A DNA stretch of 64,000 bases from SIG598 sp045605025. GTDB lineage: Bacteria > Bacillota > Clostridia > Oscillospirales > Acutalibacteraceae. Location: assembly GCA_045605025.1 (NCBI GenBank), contig JAZUPE010000084.1, forward strand, positions 1 to 64,000. The letters run 5' to 3'. The position numbers and the translations under genes are program-made. The notes under the pieces were generated by a model. That model was given only the letters and a program-made list of their open reading frames with translations. It was not told the DNA's origin and searched no databases. This document shows positions 45,064 to 54,131 of this stretch, piece by piece (the stretch's first letter is position 1; each line of letters opens with the position of its first letter).

Positions 45064-46245
45064 ATGGCAAGAAAAGCAACACGAGGCGCACAGGGGAACG
45101 GCTCCATCAGACAACGTTCCAACGGAATGTGGGAGGGACGTTACACCGCAGGCCGTGATCCGAGAACAGGCAAACAGATACAGCGAAGTGTCTACGGCAA
45201 AACACAGAAAGAGGTTGCTCAGAAACTCAGACAGGGCACCTTTGAAATAGAAGAAGGAACTTACTCTGAACCCAGCAGAATGACCACCGGTCAATGGCTT
45301 GATATGTGGATAGAGGAGTATGTCAACAACGTCAAGGAAATGACGCTGAATCTTTACAAGTCAAATATCAATGTCCGAATCAAGCCGGGAATCGGTCACT
45401 TCAGACTTTCGGAGCTAACCACCACCCATATACAGCGGTTCTATAACGGACTTATGAAAGGTGACAAACCGCTTACTGCCAAGACGGTCAAGAACATTCA
45501 CGGCGTACTGCATCGTGCGCTGGAGCAGGCGGTCAGGTTGGGATTCATCAAAGCTAATCCGTCTGACAACGTATCGCTTCCGCGTGTACAGCGTGCGGAG
45601 ATAAAACCCATGGCAGATGATGACATTGCGTTGTTTCTGGAAGCACTGCATGGCGAACCGCTGGAGTATCTGCTCATCACCGACCTGTTCACAGGTATGC
45701 GCCGAGGTGAGATTCTCGGGCTGACATGGGATTGCGTGGACTTCGACCGTGGAACAATTACCATCAGCAAACAGCTCATCCACCTGCGTGACGGCAGCGG
45801 AGAATATCGGCTTACCTCTCCGAAAAACGGCAAGACCCGTGTCATCGCTCCGGCACAGTCGATAATGGAAATTCTGCAAAAACAAAAAAGCCTTCAGGCG
45901 TCCATGTGCAGAGAGGCTGCAGGGGCATGGAGCAATCCCGAAGACTTTGTGTTTACCAATGAGCTGGGGCATCATCTTTATCATTCGAATGTATACAGAA
46001 ATTTCAAGCGTATAGTTGCAAGCATCGGAATGCCCGAAACGAGATTTCACGATCTGCGCCATTCCTACGCCATAGCGGCTCTGCAGTCTGGTGATGACAT
46101 CAAGACCCTGCAGGAGAATCTCGGTCATCACACGGCGGCTTTCACGTTGAATGTCTACGGTCACGTATCAGACAAGATGAGACAGGAAAGCGCCCGCCGC
46201 ATGGATCTATACTTTAAGAATATATCAAATCAATCTAAAACCTGA
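45064..46245 (+). CDS. int: Tyrosine recombinase/integrase
   Basis: 393 residues from ATG 45064 (MARKATRGAQGNGSIRQR), preferred over an upstream start because typical Tn916/phage-type integrases begin with this basic GSI motif. Domains: N-terminal AP2-like arm-binding domain (about 1-60), SAM-like core-binding domain (about 65-165), catalytic domain with Arg in TGMRRGE, Lys near SPKNGKTR, HDLRHSYA (HxxR), LGHH and the nucleophile Tyr in LNVYGH. All catalytic positions look intact. The AAGGGTAC arm-type repeats begin 15 nt after the stop. It is the likely integrase of the island between the two tRNA-end repeats. Confidence 0.92.
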   Translation: MARKATRGAQGNGSIRQRSNGMWEGRYTAGRDPRTGKQIQRSVYGKTQKEVAQKLRQGTFEIEEGTYSEPSRMTTGQWLDMWIEEYVNNVKEMTLNLYKSNINVRIKPGIGHFRLSELTTTHIQRFYNGLMKGDKPLTAKTVKNIHGVLHRALEQAVRLGFIKANPSDNVSLPRVQRAEIKPMADDDIALFLEALHGEPLEYLLITDLFTGMRRGEILGLTWDCVDFDRGTITISKQLIHLRDGSGEYRLTSPKNGKTRVIAPAQSIMEILQKQKSLQASMCREAAGAWSNPEDFVFTNELGHHLYHSNVYRNFKRIVASIGMPETRFHDLRHSYAIAALQSGDDIKTLQENLGHHTAAFTLNVYGHVSDKMRQESARRMDLYFKNISNQSKT

Positions 46246-46580
46246 TAAGACTATGCCGAAGCGTAAAGGGTACGAATAAGGGTACAAAGGGTATTTTTGT
46301 GCGAGAAGCGCGTGGAAAGACGAACGCAGGATGTGGATTATTCGTTCCTGCTTCCATATCGTATAGGGTAAATCAACACCTAAAGGGTACGATTTTGCGC
46401 CGAGAATGAAACAGGGAAAGAAAGCCTTTGTTCGATGATTACGCATTTTTCGGTTTGTAATCCGTGCCCTTATTATACCCTTTGGAAATAAGATGAGATT
46501 GATCCATAGAAAATCCTTACATCACATGAAAAAGGCCGAACTTACTCGTTTATCCCTTATGCTGCAGCGCAGCCAATACA
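46246..46580. repeat. Arm-type repeat region (copy B) downstream of int
   Basis: Contains AAAGGGTACGAATAAGGGTAC at 46264-46284, further AGGGTA words near 46370-46395 and inverted CCCTTATTATACCC at 46469-46482, then GAAAAAGGCCGAACTTACTCG. It is a diverged copy of 34940-35270 but lacks the tRNA-end core. Open frames here (for example 46493-46720) do not look coding. Confidence 0.55.
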
Positions 46581-46685
46581 TCTGGATCGGGGACGGTATC
46601 AAGATCTGCAAGCGATTTATCCTTTGTTCAGAAAATGTAGATTTGAGAAAAGGTGTGCGCTATGCGTCAGGTAACCTTAGCATGG

Positions 46686-46808
46686 AAAAAAGGACAATTG
46701 TTTTTTCATCTAAGCGATGATGCCGATTTTCCTTTTTTCAATGGCATGATAAATCCAACGTAATTATGAAATGCGCAAGGAAACCCTTGAACCTTTCCTG
46801 CGCGGTGC
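46686..46808. repeat. Left flanking repeat of the TIR cassette, with terminator hairpin
   Basis: AAAAAAGGACAAT ... TTTTCCTTTTTT hairpin (46685-46738) with the loop word TTTTCATCTAAGCGATGATG, then GCGCAAGGAAACCCTTGAACC. Nearly the same ~123 bp recurs at 50411-50533 after the TIR gene, in direct orientation. Confidence 0.75.
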
Positions 46809-46923
46809 AGTTCTTTGATAAGCCACTTGAAAAGCGCATTGGCGGTGCATGCTTATCACAGCTTTGTTTTATCGAACTATCATAAAGAACTATTTGCTGT
46901 TACGGAAATTATTGTAGAAAACG

Positions 46924-46952
46924 TTGATTGTCGGCAGCTGTAGTAGTATAAT
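46924..46952 (+). promoter_or_regulatory. Promoter of the TIR gene
   Basis: TTGATT (46924-46929), 17-nt spacer, TATAAT (46947-46952), about 57 nt of leader to ATG 47016. Confidence 0.65.
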
Positions 46953-47015
46953 TAAAATTAAAGTGCATCACATTGAGATTCTCGATAACCCGCAGTTAGG
47001 AAAGAAGGTATACAG

Positions 47016-50000
47016 ATGGAGTACAGATACGCAGCATTCATAAGCTACTGCCACGCCGAAGCCGACTCAGCAATTGCAAATGCCCTGCACACGCAGATCG
47101 AGCGATACACTATTCCCCGAGATGTCCGGCAGGGAAAAAAGAAGCTTGGACGAGTGTTTCGTGACGTGGAGGAGTTGTCCGCTTCCAGTGATCTTTCCGA
47201 GGAGATATGCAGTGCGCTGGATGCTTCCGAGCACCTCATCGTAATCTGCTCGGAGAACGCAATCCTATCGCCGTGGGTCACCAAAGAGGTGGGATATTTC
47301 CTTTCTGGACATGACCGGTCAAAGGTGATCACCGTTCTCGCCTCGGGTGAGCCGAAGGATGTTTTCCCCCGTGAGCTGACCCATGTTGAAAACCCCGACG
47401 GAACGGTCATCGAGATAGAACCGTTAGCGGTAGATGTGCGTGCAAAAAGTGTTTCCGGATCGCTCAAAAAGATCCGGCAGGAGAAATGCCGCCTCTTTGC
47501 CGCCATGCTCGACTGCTCCTACGATTCGCTGGTGATGCGTGAGCAGACCCGTCAGCGCAGACGCGTCTTTTCGGCTGCGTCCGTCGTTCTCGCCCTGGTG
47601 CTTTCTTTCACTGGGCTTGTGCTGGTCAAAAACCGTCAGATCGACATCAAGAACGCCGAGCTGGAGGTCAAGAACCAGACCCTTGAGCAGCAGAAAAACG
47701 AGATACTGCTCCGTGAATCGGAGCTGCTGACCGCCAGTGCACAGGAGGAACTTAGAAACGGAAACCAATCCGAGGCCATCAGAATCGCCTTGTCTGCACT
47801 GGAGAGCGAAAACGGTTCACGCCCATACTACCCGCCAGCGGAGGGCGCTCTGCTGGATGCGCTGGGTATACTGAGCGGAGGTCAGGAGACCATACTGGTT
47901 AAAACCACAATTACTCAGAACCTGCCCGTGGCAGATTACTGCATCAGTACAGACGGCTCCTGCCTTGCGGCTGTCAACGCTTACGGATGGATAACCTGCT
48001 TTGACACATCCACCGGCGAAACCATGTGGACACGTAAGGAAACTGCTTCGACCAGAATATACACAGGACCGGATAATCTGTTGCTGGTCAGTAATCATTC
48101 TGATATCCGAGCATACCGATTCGGGACTGGAGAAGAAGTCTGGGCCTTTGATGAGCCAGATTGTATCGTAGAGCTCGACGTGATCGGCTTTTCCGATGAT
48201 CTTTCTCTTATGGCCCTGCACGCTACAAGGTATGAAAACATCGACCGATATTTGCTTGCCGCAGACGGTGTTGCTAATCTTACTTTCCTTAATACCGCGG
48301 ACGGTTCGGTACGGTGCGAAGTGCCTCATACCGAAACCGAATTGGATACGCTATTCTCGACACACTACAGCGGTGGAGTTTTTTCCTCCGACAAAAACAC
48401 CTATGCCGGAATGCTGCTCGATACATCTGAAGAAGATAACGAGCTTTGGGTATTCTCTGTAGATCTTGAGAAAAAGACCGTGCATTTTCATTGCGGTCAG
48501 TCTGCATTTTATCTGCTGTTAAGTGACAGTGTCAGGCTGTTTGAGTATTCTGAAAATGATAATACGCTGATTGTTCTAAGGGATTATTCTTTTGGGGATA
48601 CCGATTATTGGGGAGATTCCGGCATGGTCGGCATACTTGAAAAATACGACCTCACTTCCGATCAGCTTCTCTGGCAGACTGATGTTATTATAGAAACTGC
48701 GGAGAATGAGTACATCAGCTCGCTCCAGGATGTACAGGTGAGCATAAAAGACGGGTTTCTGGTTGTGGGTCTGGGCCGTTATTTGTCGCTTTATGAGACG
48801 TATACCGGCAGCTTGATCTATAACCACAAGGCGAATTCGGAAGTCAGTTATGTGGAGGTGATAAGGGATCCCGTATTCCGATATATTCTGGCGGACGGAG
48901 AATATGGCTATGCCTGGCTCAGCGCGAGCGACAAATTCCACACTGATTCTATAGAAACCGAAATAACCGACAGTTCGAATTTTTTTATGTGGAAGGACGG
49001 CTTTCTGGAGATAGAGATTATCGACAACTCCATTGAGCGCGTAGAGCCGACAGGCTCGGGCTTCGTTGCTGCTGTGCCGGATAATGCGAACAACACCATT
49101 ATCATCAGCCGCGTCGCCCATCTGGCCGAGATGGTTGAGCACATAGAAATAATGACTGCGAACCCAGACTGTTTCTCTTATGATACGAGAGCATGGACGC
49201 AGGGAGACATGCTTGTGATAGGACCGGCGTACAAAGGCTCGTTCTATCATGATGATTTGGTTGTTTTCGTCAGCGATAAAGATGCTCCCAATGATGTTGT
49301 GACCATGGATATTCCGCTGAAAAATGTCGGACCGGAACAGATTTTCGTTCTGCCGGATCTTTCCGGATGTCTGCTTTATGACAACGACAGCAAAACTACT
49401 GCTCTGTGTGACCTTTCGGGAAATATTCATATGATGTATCCTGAGGATGTTGCCGTTGACGAATCTTATTCGACTCAGTATACTTACCGGTATTCCAACG
49501 CCGTTCGCCGCACGGACAACACCGTAGTGACGGCTAGAGCCGAGAAGAACGGTCTGACGATATGGCTGAACGAAACACAGCTGGACAACGTGACCTCTCT
49601 GCAGTATGCAAGTGACCCGCGGTTCAAGGGCGTGGATACAGGCAGTCTTGCGACGGGAGAGAACGGGTATGTGCTGGCGTGTGTGTACAGCGATAACTCC
49701 CGGTACACCGTCGGAGGAATCTTTATTTACAATACCGTGTCAGAAGAGCACAAGGTAATCGACGCTGACAACGATATTGAGTTTGACTACTCCAGCATCA
49801 GTATCGTCTGCGGAAAAACAGAGCCACTGGCGGCCCTAATAGATAAAGGAGACAATACTTACATATATAATCTTGAGTCCGGAGAGAGGATTAACAGCTT
49901 CCCGCTGCAGCTCGCAAGGGATTCGATCAGTCAGGTGCAGTTTGCACACAACGATTCACTGCTTCTGATAATGACAAATGATGATCGTCTCTGGGGGTTT

Positions 50001-50315
50001 GACATCAAGACAGGCGAAGCGGTAATATGCCGTAAGCAGGACGACGCCAATTCCTACCAAACAATGTTTGTTGAAACGGATTCGTCGGGTAAGCGTATGT
50101 ATATATACTGGAAAGACGTTGGTGTCTGCATTGAGACCACCGACTGGACGGTTCTTTCCGAGATGCAGGATATCTTGGGCTACGACGCAAACCGGGAGCT
50201 GATAATCTGCTCGGAAAGAAAAACCTTCAGCGACGAGTACGATATTTTCGGCTTCCGGGTGCCAGATACCGATGAGCTGATCGAAATAGGCCGGGAGGCC
50301 CTGTCCATTGAATGA
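47016..50315 (+). CDS. Membrane-anchored TIR-domain protein with C-terminal beta-propeller repeats
   Basis: 1099 residues. TIR domain at 1-175: YAAFISYCH (5-13), RVFRDVEEL (46-54), LIVICSENAILSPWVTKEVGYF (74-95) with W87 and E91 in the position of the conserved WxxxE. Then one transmembrane span (about 184-205, VFSAASVVLALVLSF), a coiled coil (206-245), an ALSAL helical repeat (about 250-275), and ~800 residues of WD40/PQQ-like blades (repeats such as GWITCFDTSTGETMW and GYAWLSASD). Bacterial TIR domains cleave NAD+ or make cyclic-nucleotide signals; the propeller is likely the sensor. It reads as an abortive-infection-type effector with an extracytoplasmic or cytoplasmic sensor, depending on topology. 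AAGG 9 nt before ATG. It is flanked by direct repeats, so it is a cassette. Confidence 0.85.
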   Translation: MEYRYAAFISYCHAEADSAIANALHTQIERYTIPRDVRQGKKKLGRVFRDVEELSASSDLSEEICSALDASEHLIVICSENAILSPWVTKEVGYFLSGHDRSKVITVLASGEPKDVFPRELTHVENPDGTVIEIEPLAVDVRAKSVSGSLKKIRQEKCRLFAAMLDCSYDSLVMREQTRQRRRVFSAASVVLALVLSFTGLVLVKNRQIDIKNAELEVKNQTLEQQKNEILLRESELLTASAQEELRNGNQSEAIRIALSALESENGSRPYYPPAEGALLDALGILSGGQETILVKTTITQNLPVADYCISTDGSCLAAVNAYGWITCFDTSTGETMWTRKETASTRIYTGPDNLLLVSNHSDIRAYRFGTGEEVWAFDEPDCIVELDVIGFSDDLSLMALHATRYENIDRYLLAADGVANLTFLNTADGSVRCEVPHTETELDTLFSTHYSGGVFSSDKNTYAGMLLDTSEEDNELWVFSVDLEKKTVHFHCGQSAFYLLLSDSVRLFEYSENDNTLIVLRDYSFGDTDYWGDSGMVGILEKYDLTSDQLLWQTDVIIETAENEYISSLQDVQVSIKDGFLVVGLGRYLSLYETYTGSLIYNHKANSEVSYVEVIRDPVFRYILADGEYGYAWLSASDKFHTDSIETEITDSSNFFMWKDGFLEIEIIDNSIERVEPTGSGFVAAVPDNANNTIIISRVAHLAEMVEHIEIMTANPDCFSYDTRAWTQGDMLVIGPAYKGSFYHDDLVVFVSDKDAPNDVVTMDIPLKNVGPEQIFVLPDLSGCLLYDNDSKTTALCDLSGNIHMMYPEDVAVDESYSTQYTYRYSNAVRRTDNTVVTARAEKNGLTIWLNETQLDNVTSLQYASDPRFKGVDTGSLATGENGYVLACVYSDNSRYTVGGIFIYNTVSEEHKVIDADNDIEFDYSSISIVCGKTEPLAALIDKGDNTYIYNLESGERINSFPLQLARDSISQVQFAHNDSLLLIMTNDDRLWGFDIKTGEAVICRKQDDANSYQTMFVETDSSGKRMYIYWKDVGVCIETTDWTVLSEMQDILGYDANRELIICSERKTFSDEYDIFGFRVPDTDELIEIGREALSIE

Positions 50316-50410
50316 TATGTTTGCACAAACAACGGTCTGACCGAGAGGAGGCACCGGCGGGATACATTAACGAGAGGTGCGCGTTAAGCACAAGATAAGC
50401 TGCGCATAAC

Positions 50411-50533
50411 GAAAAGGAGAATCGGTTTTCATCTAAGCGATGATGCCGGTTCTCCTTTTTTCAATAGCATGATTATTTTAGCACGATTCTGAAATCCGCA
50501 AGGCAATCCTTGAACCTATCCTGCGCAGGAAGG
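50411..50533. repeat. Right flanking repeat of the TIR cassette, with terminator hairpin
   Basis: AAAAGGAGAATCGG (50412-50425) pairs with CCGGTTCTCCTTTT (50446-50459); loop word and downstream GCAAGG...CCTTGAACC match 46686-46808. Serves as terminator of the TIR gene (stop at 50315). Confidence 0.78.
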
Positions 50534-50970
50534 ATTGTATCTGTCAGAAAACCACGCTAGCGATCCCATTCAGCAAGCCCGCTATAGCAAAATATCTTCA
50601 GACCGTCATCGATGATGAACGGCACAATATTATGCTTCGAGCATTCCTTTATTGGGTATATTGAGATTCCAGATAACATTGAGAACTACTACAAAGCCGA
50701 CACCCAACAGGGCGTAGTGGTAAAGTATGTCACCAAATCAGCATAAATCAAAACCACTGGTGAACTAGTGGTTTGCTCAGACCCTAGAAAGGTCATCTCG
50801 TGCTGGTCCCTAAAAGGTGTTCTGAAAATTTCCATCGCATCATTAGCCCTGCAACTGGTAAACCAGTCAAAGCCGGTTACTGTGATTGCGTAGGAAATAT
50901 TCGCTTTTTATAAATCCTGTTTGTCGGTGCGGCGATTTCGCGCTAGTTTCGCAGACTGCCACGCGTAACG
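50534..50970 (+). other. Gap with a gene remnant, no intact gene
   Basis: A plus-strand frame at about 50650-50745 reads GYIEIPDNIENYYKADTQQG then VVVKYVTKSA and a stop: a plausible C-terminus from a mobile-element gene, without a start. The rest shows nothing recognisable. Confidence 0.35.
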
Positions 50971-51008
50971 AAAAAAGCAGCCACCCTCTGGTGAGGGTAA
51001 CTGCTTTT
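50971..51008. terminator. Terminator next to the right attachment repeat
   Basis: AAAAGCAG..ACCCTC (50973-50988) pairs with GAGGGT..CTGCTTTT (50993-51008). Copy A of the attachment repeat is also preceded directly by a hairpin. Confidence 0.75.
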
Positions 51009-51166
51009 ATGGTTGCGGAGGCAGGATTTGAATTGGACAACGCCGTTCCAATGGCTTACCTTATGTGATAAAGATCGCATAGGTAAGCCATTTGTGCTTT
51101 TGGCGTTTTTACGGATTTCTATTGAATTCAGGATTTTTCCAATCTGTAATGGGTACGAATAAGGGT
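51009..51166. other. Right attachment-site repeat (copy C) with tRNA 3'-end core
   Basis: Near-identical to 34803-34960 through the tRNA-end core, the GGCTTACC dyad and the ATCTGTAA-GGGTAC word; identity stops around 51166, where chromosomal sequence leading to the GH115 gene starts. It is in the same orientation as copy A, 16,206 bp away. Confidence 0.7.
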
Positions 51167-51244
51167 GTCCGAGTTGTTAACTTAATCAAGTGCCATCGGA
51201 GAAATCCAGCAAATCGATTTTGTTCTTACTCTCAAGGCTTCGAC

Positions 51245-54109
51245 TCAAGTATGATAGGTCGCCGGAATTCCATAGAACGCATCAGTAGGCTGCTGCGCGA
51301 CCTCAATCTTCTGCAGAACGATACCTGCATCCAGATGGATAAAGCGCAGGGTGTGGTCACCCTCAGTCAGTTCCATTTTTACCGCCACTCGGCGACAGTT
51401 ATCGAGAACGTATCTGCACCAGTTCTCGTCCTCCGGCTCTCCGGCGGCGTAGGGAACGGGCAGGGAATCAACCACAACGGGTGTCTCTCCGTCCAGTTGG
51501 AAAGCAAATTTCTGTCCTCTGAACTTGACGGGATCGTTGGTCGGCGCGATAACGGCGGTGACGGTATACTCGCCTCCGTGGTTGATGGTGAAATTGTAAT
51601 CGAGGGCAGGTGCGGTGGCGGGATCGGTGCAGAACGTATCCGCAGGCAGCACCTTCATGCTGCAGGAATCTCCCTTGCCGTAGTTGTCGATGAAGCACCA
51701 GTCGGCTCCCTCGCTTCCACGGGATGCGGCATATGCCTGAGCCGGAATAGAAACCGCTTCCACCGATTCGATAAACCGTTTGCTGTCGGCGGCAGTGACC
51801 GCTGTGCGGCGGGCGGTAACGGTCAGCTCGAGGACTCGTCCCTCGGTAGTCAGGGTGATCGCCGCGGTGTAATCTCCTGCGGAAGCGTCAAGGCTGTCCC
51901 AGTCTGCGGATACGGTGTATTTCCATGTGGCACAGCCGATCTTTTCAGAAGACAGCTTTATCCAAATCTTATCAGCTTCTACGATGAAAGCCGGAGAGCT
52001 TTCGGCGGTGGAGGTCACAAAGAAGAACGCAGAATTATTTTCCAGATTGGAAAGCACGGGCAGAGTTGCCTCCCCCTCCCACAGCGGCTCGGCGCTGCCG
52101 GGCAGCGCAGCGAAAATCTCGCCAGCGGCAGGCAGGCTCAGTTTTTCGGTGCGGGGATAATCACTGCCCTCACCGTTCCAGTTGAAGAACGCCACGTGCT
52201 TCGAGGACATCATCCTGTTCCACTTGCCGCCAGACATATCCTCGTTATAGGCACGCACCAGTTCCTTGTCACGTGCAATGCAGGCGTTGACCTGAGCCGA
52301 CAGTTCGTTGGCGTAGGATGACCCCAGCTTGTGGAACACTCTCTGCTGACCGGCAAGGATCATCATGCGCCGCAGGTTGGCGGAAGCAAGAGCGGGGAAG
52401 CCCACAAGCCCGCAGAACGCATCGGTGCGCTCCTCGGGTATATTCTCTCCTGCACGGGCAACGACCTTTTCAAGATCGGCGGCACGCTTCAGTTCCTTTG
52501 CATATTCGTCACAGGCAAAGCTGAAGGTGTCCTCCTGCACTGCTTCGGGGCGGCAGTCTCCGTTCATGCGCGTGTAGTTGTTGAGGGCGGTGCGGATGTC
52601 GGCGATACCCTCCTCGTCAACAAATCCGCCGAACTGCTGCCTTGTCCATTTATCCAGCCATTCAGCCGTCTTGTTTGGTCGACTCCATGTCTCGTAGTCG
52701 TATGCAAGATCGAGGAAATAGCTCAGAGGCAGTTCATCGGGACGCAGGTCGCCCACGTTGACCACCCACAGGTCACGGATTCCGAAAGAGTATGCGGTAG
52801 TGAGCTGCTCCCACGCCTTGGTAATGGGTGAGGAGTTGACCCACTCATAGGAGATGGGACCGCCGTGATAGTCGAAATGATAGTAAAGCCCCCATCCACC
52901 CTTGCGGCTTCGGTTTTCCGGTGTGGGGAGAGTACGGGTGTTGCCATAGTTGTCGTCGGACAGCAGAAGCAGCATATCATCAAGACCGTCCCATTTTGAG
53001 AGACCCTCGGTGGTGTCGTCGCCGTGGAAGTAGTCTTCCACTTCCTTGTAGAGCGCCAGCACCTTCGGGGCATCGGCAAGACCGTTGTCGGCAAGGATCT
53101 TCTTCTGGTCGATGATGGTCTTTTTGATAAGGTCGATATTGTCCCTGAGCGTGGCATTCTCTCCCAGCAGCTTGCTGTCCCTCTCGCCGCGCATACCCAT
53201 GGTGATGAGACTCTTGTGCGCTTTGTTGCGTTTTACACCATACTCCCAGAATTCGTAGATGCCTCTGGTATTGGAATGATAGTTCCAGTCAGTCCCGTAG
53301 CCGCAGTCATTGGACGCGGTCATGGTGTGAGAAAACTCCTCGCCCGCGCGGTAGAGTGGTTCGTGGTGCGAGGTGCCCATGGTGATACCGTATTCGTGAG
53401 CAAGGTCGGCAGAGGCAGTAGGATAGGAAAGTCCATCTTCGCTGAACACTGCGCTCCACATGGCCGGCCAAAGGAAGTTGCCTTTGAGACGCAGCAGAAG
53501 ATCAAAGACCTTTTCATAGAACAGCTCGTTGAATCCGCCAAAAGTATCGTGCACCCATCCGCCCAGCGACGGCCATTCGTCATTGAGGAAGAAGCCGCGC
53601 AGTTTTATAGTCGGCTCTTTTGAGATAATATCAAGAGCGGCGGTGTCCAGCTCAACGGTTTCGCGGAGCTTCGGGGCGACATCCGCCCAGTAATGCCACG
53701 GAGACACGCCGCACACTTCCGATATCTTATACAGGCCGTACTCCAGTCCAAGCAGGTCGCTGCCCGCAACGAACACAGCGGTGCGTCCGTTGTCAAGAGC
53801 GGCGGTCGAGATTCGGTAGCACTCCCTCTTTCCCTCAACGGGGCTGCAATCGATCAGACCGCGGCGGGCGGCTTCATCGATCCATGTGCCTGCTCCGATT
53901 ATTCCGGCAACAATAACAGTGTCGGCATTGGCTGAAGCACCGGTAAACGGATCACTTTCCCCTGCCACGCGGATATCGCAGGGACGGCATCCGGTAAGAC
54001 GGCGCAGGTCGGCAGCTACGGACGCGGCAACACGCACCGCGCCGCGCGGGCTGCGTTCAAGGCAGAACACAGTTTTCTTTCCCTGTGCAGCCAGTATGAT
54101 TCTATCCAT
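51245..54109 (-). CDS. GH115 xylan alpha-1,2-glucuronidase
   Basis: 954 residues, full length for family GH115. Recognisable blocks: an N-terminal alpha/beta domain (VAGSDLLGLEYGLYKISE, about 114-131), then the catalytic barrel with LRGFFLNDEWPSLGGW (about 170-185), RLKGNFLWPAMW (about 207-218) and a MGTSHHEPLYRA region. The C-terminal part is beta-rich. It removes (4-O-methyl)glucuronic acid from xylan or xylo-oligosaccharides. No signal peptide, so it acts on imported oligosaccharides. AGGAGAG lies 8 nt before the ATG; it starts 22 nt after the esterase gene, so both are one operon under the promoter at 55783. Confidence 0.9.
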   Translation of the reverse strand: MDRIILAAQGKKTVFCLERSPRGAVRVAASVAADLRRLTGCRPCDIRVAGESDPFTGASANADTVIVAGIIGAGTWIDEAARRGLIDCSPVEGKRECYRISTAALDNGRTAVFVAGSDLLGLEYGLYKISEVCGVSPWHYWADVAPKLRETVELDTAALDIISKEPTIKLRGFFLNDEWPSLGGWVHDTFGGFNELFYEKVFDLLLRLKGNFLWPAMWSAVFSEDGLSYPTASADLAHEYGITMGTSHHEPLYRAGEEFSHTMTASNDCGYGTDWNYHSNTRGIYEFWEYGVKRNKAHKSLITMGMRGERDSKLLGENATLRDNIDLIKKTIIDQKKILADNGLADAPKVLALYKEVEDYFHGDDTTEGLSKWDGLDDMLLLLSDDNYGNTRTLPTPENRSRKGGWGLYYHFDYHGGPISYEWVNSSPITKAWEQLTTAYSFGIRDLWVVNVGDLRPDELPLSYFLDLAYDYETWSRPNKTAEWLDKWTRQQFGGFVDEEGIADIRTALNNYTRMNGDCRPEAVQEDTFSFACDEYAKELKRAADLEKVVARAGENIPEERTDAFCGLVGFPALASANLRRMMILAGQQRVFHKLGSSYANELSAQVNACIARDKELVRAYNEDMSGGKWNRMMSSKHVAFFNWNGEGSDYPRTEKLSLPAAGEIFAALPGSAEPLWEGEATLPVLSNLENNSAFFFVTSTAESSPAFIVEADKIWIKLSSEKIGCATWKYTVSADWDSLDASAGDYTAAITLTTEGRVLELTVTARRTAVTAADSKRFIESVEAVSIPAQAYAASRGSEGADWCFIDNYGKGDSCSMKVLPADTFCTDPATAPALDYNFTINHGGEYTVTAVIAPTNDPVKFRGQKFAFQLDGETPVVVDSLPVPYAAGEPEDENWCRYVLDNCRRVAVKMELTEGDHTLRFIHLDAGIVLQKIEVAQQPTDAFYGIPATYHT

Positions 54110-54131
54110 AAATCAATCTCTCCTGAAATGA

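Noticed and set aside
46493..46720. 75-codon plus-strand frame after the integrase
   Set aside because: Lies in arm-type repeat sequence shared with non-coding copies at 34940 and 39715; no ribosome binding site.
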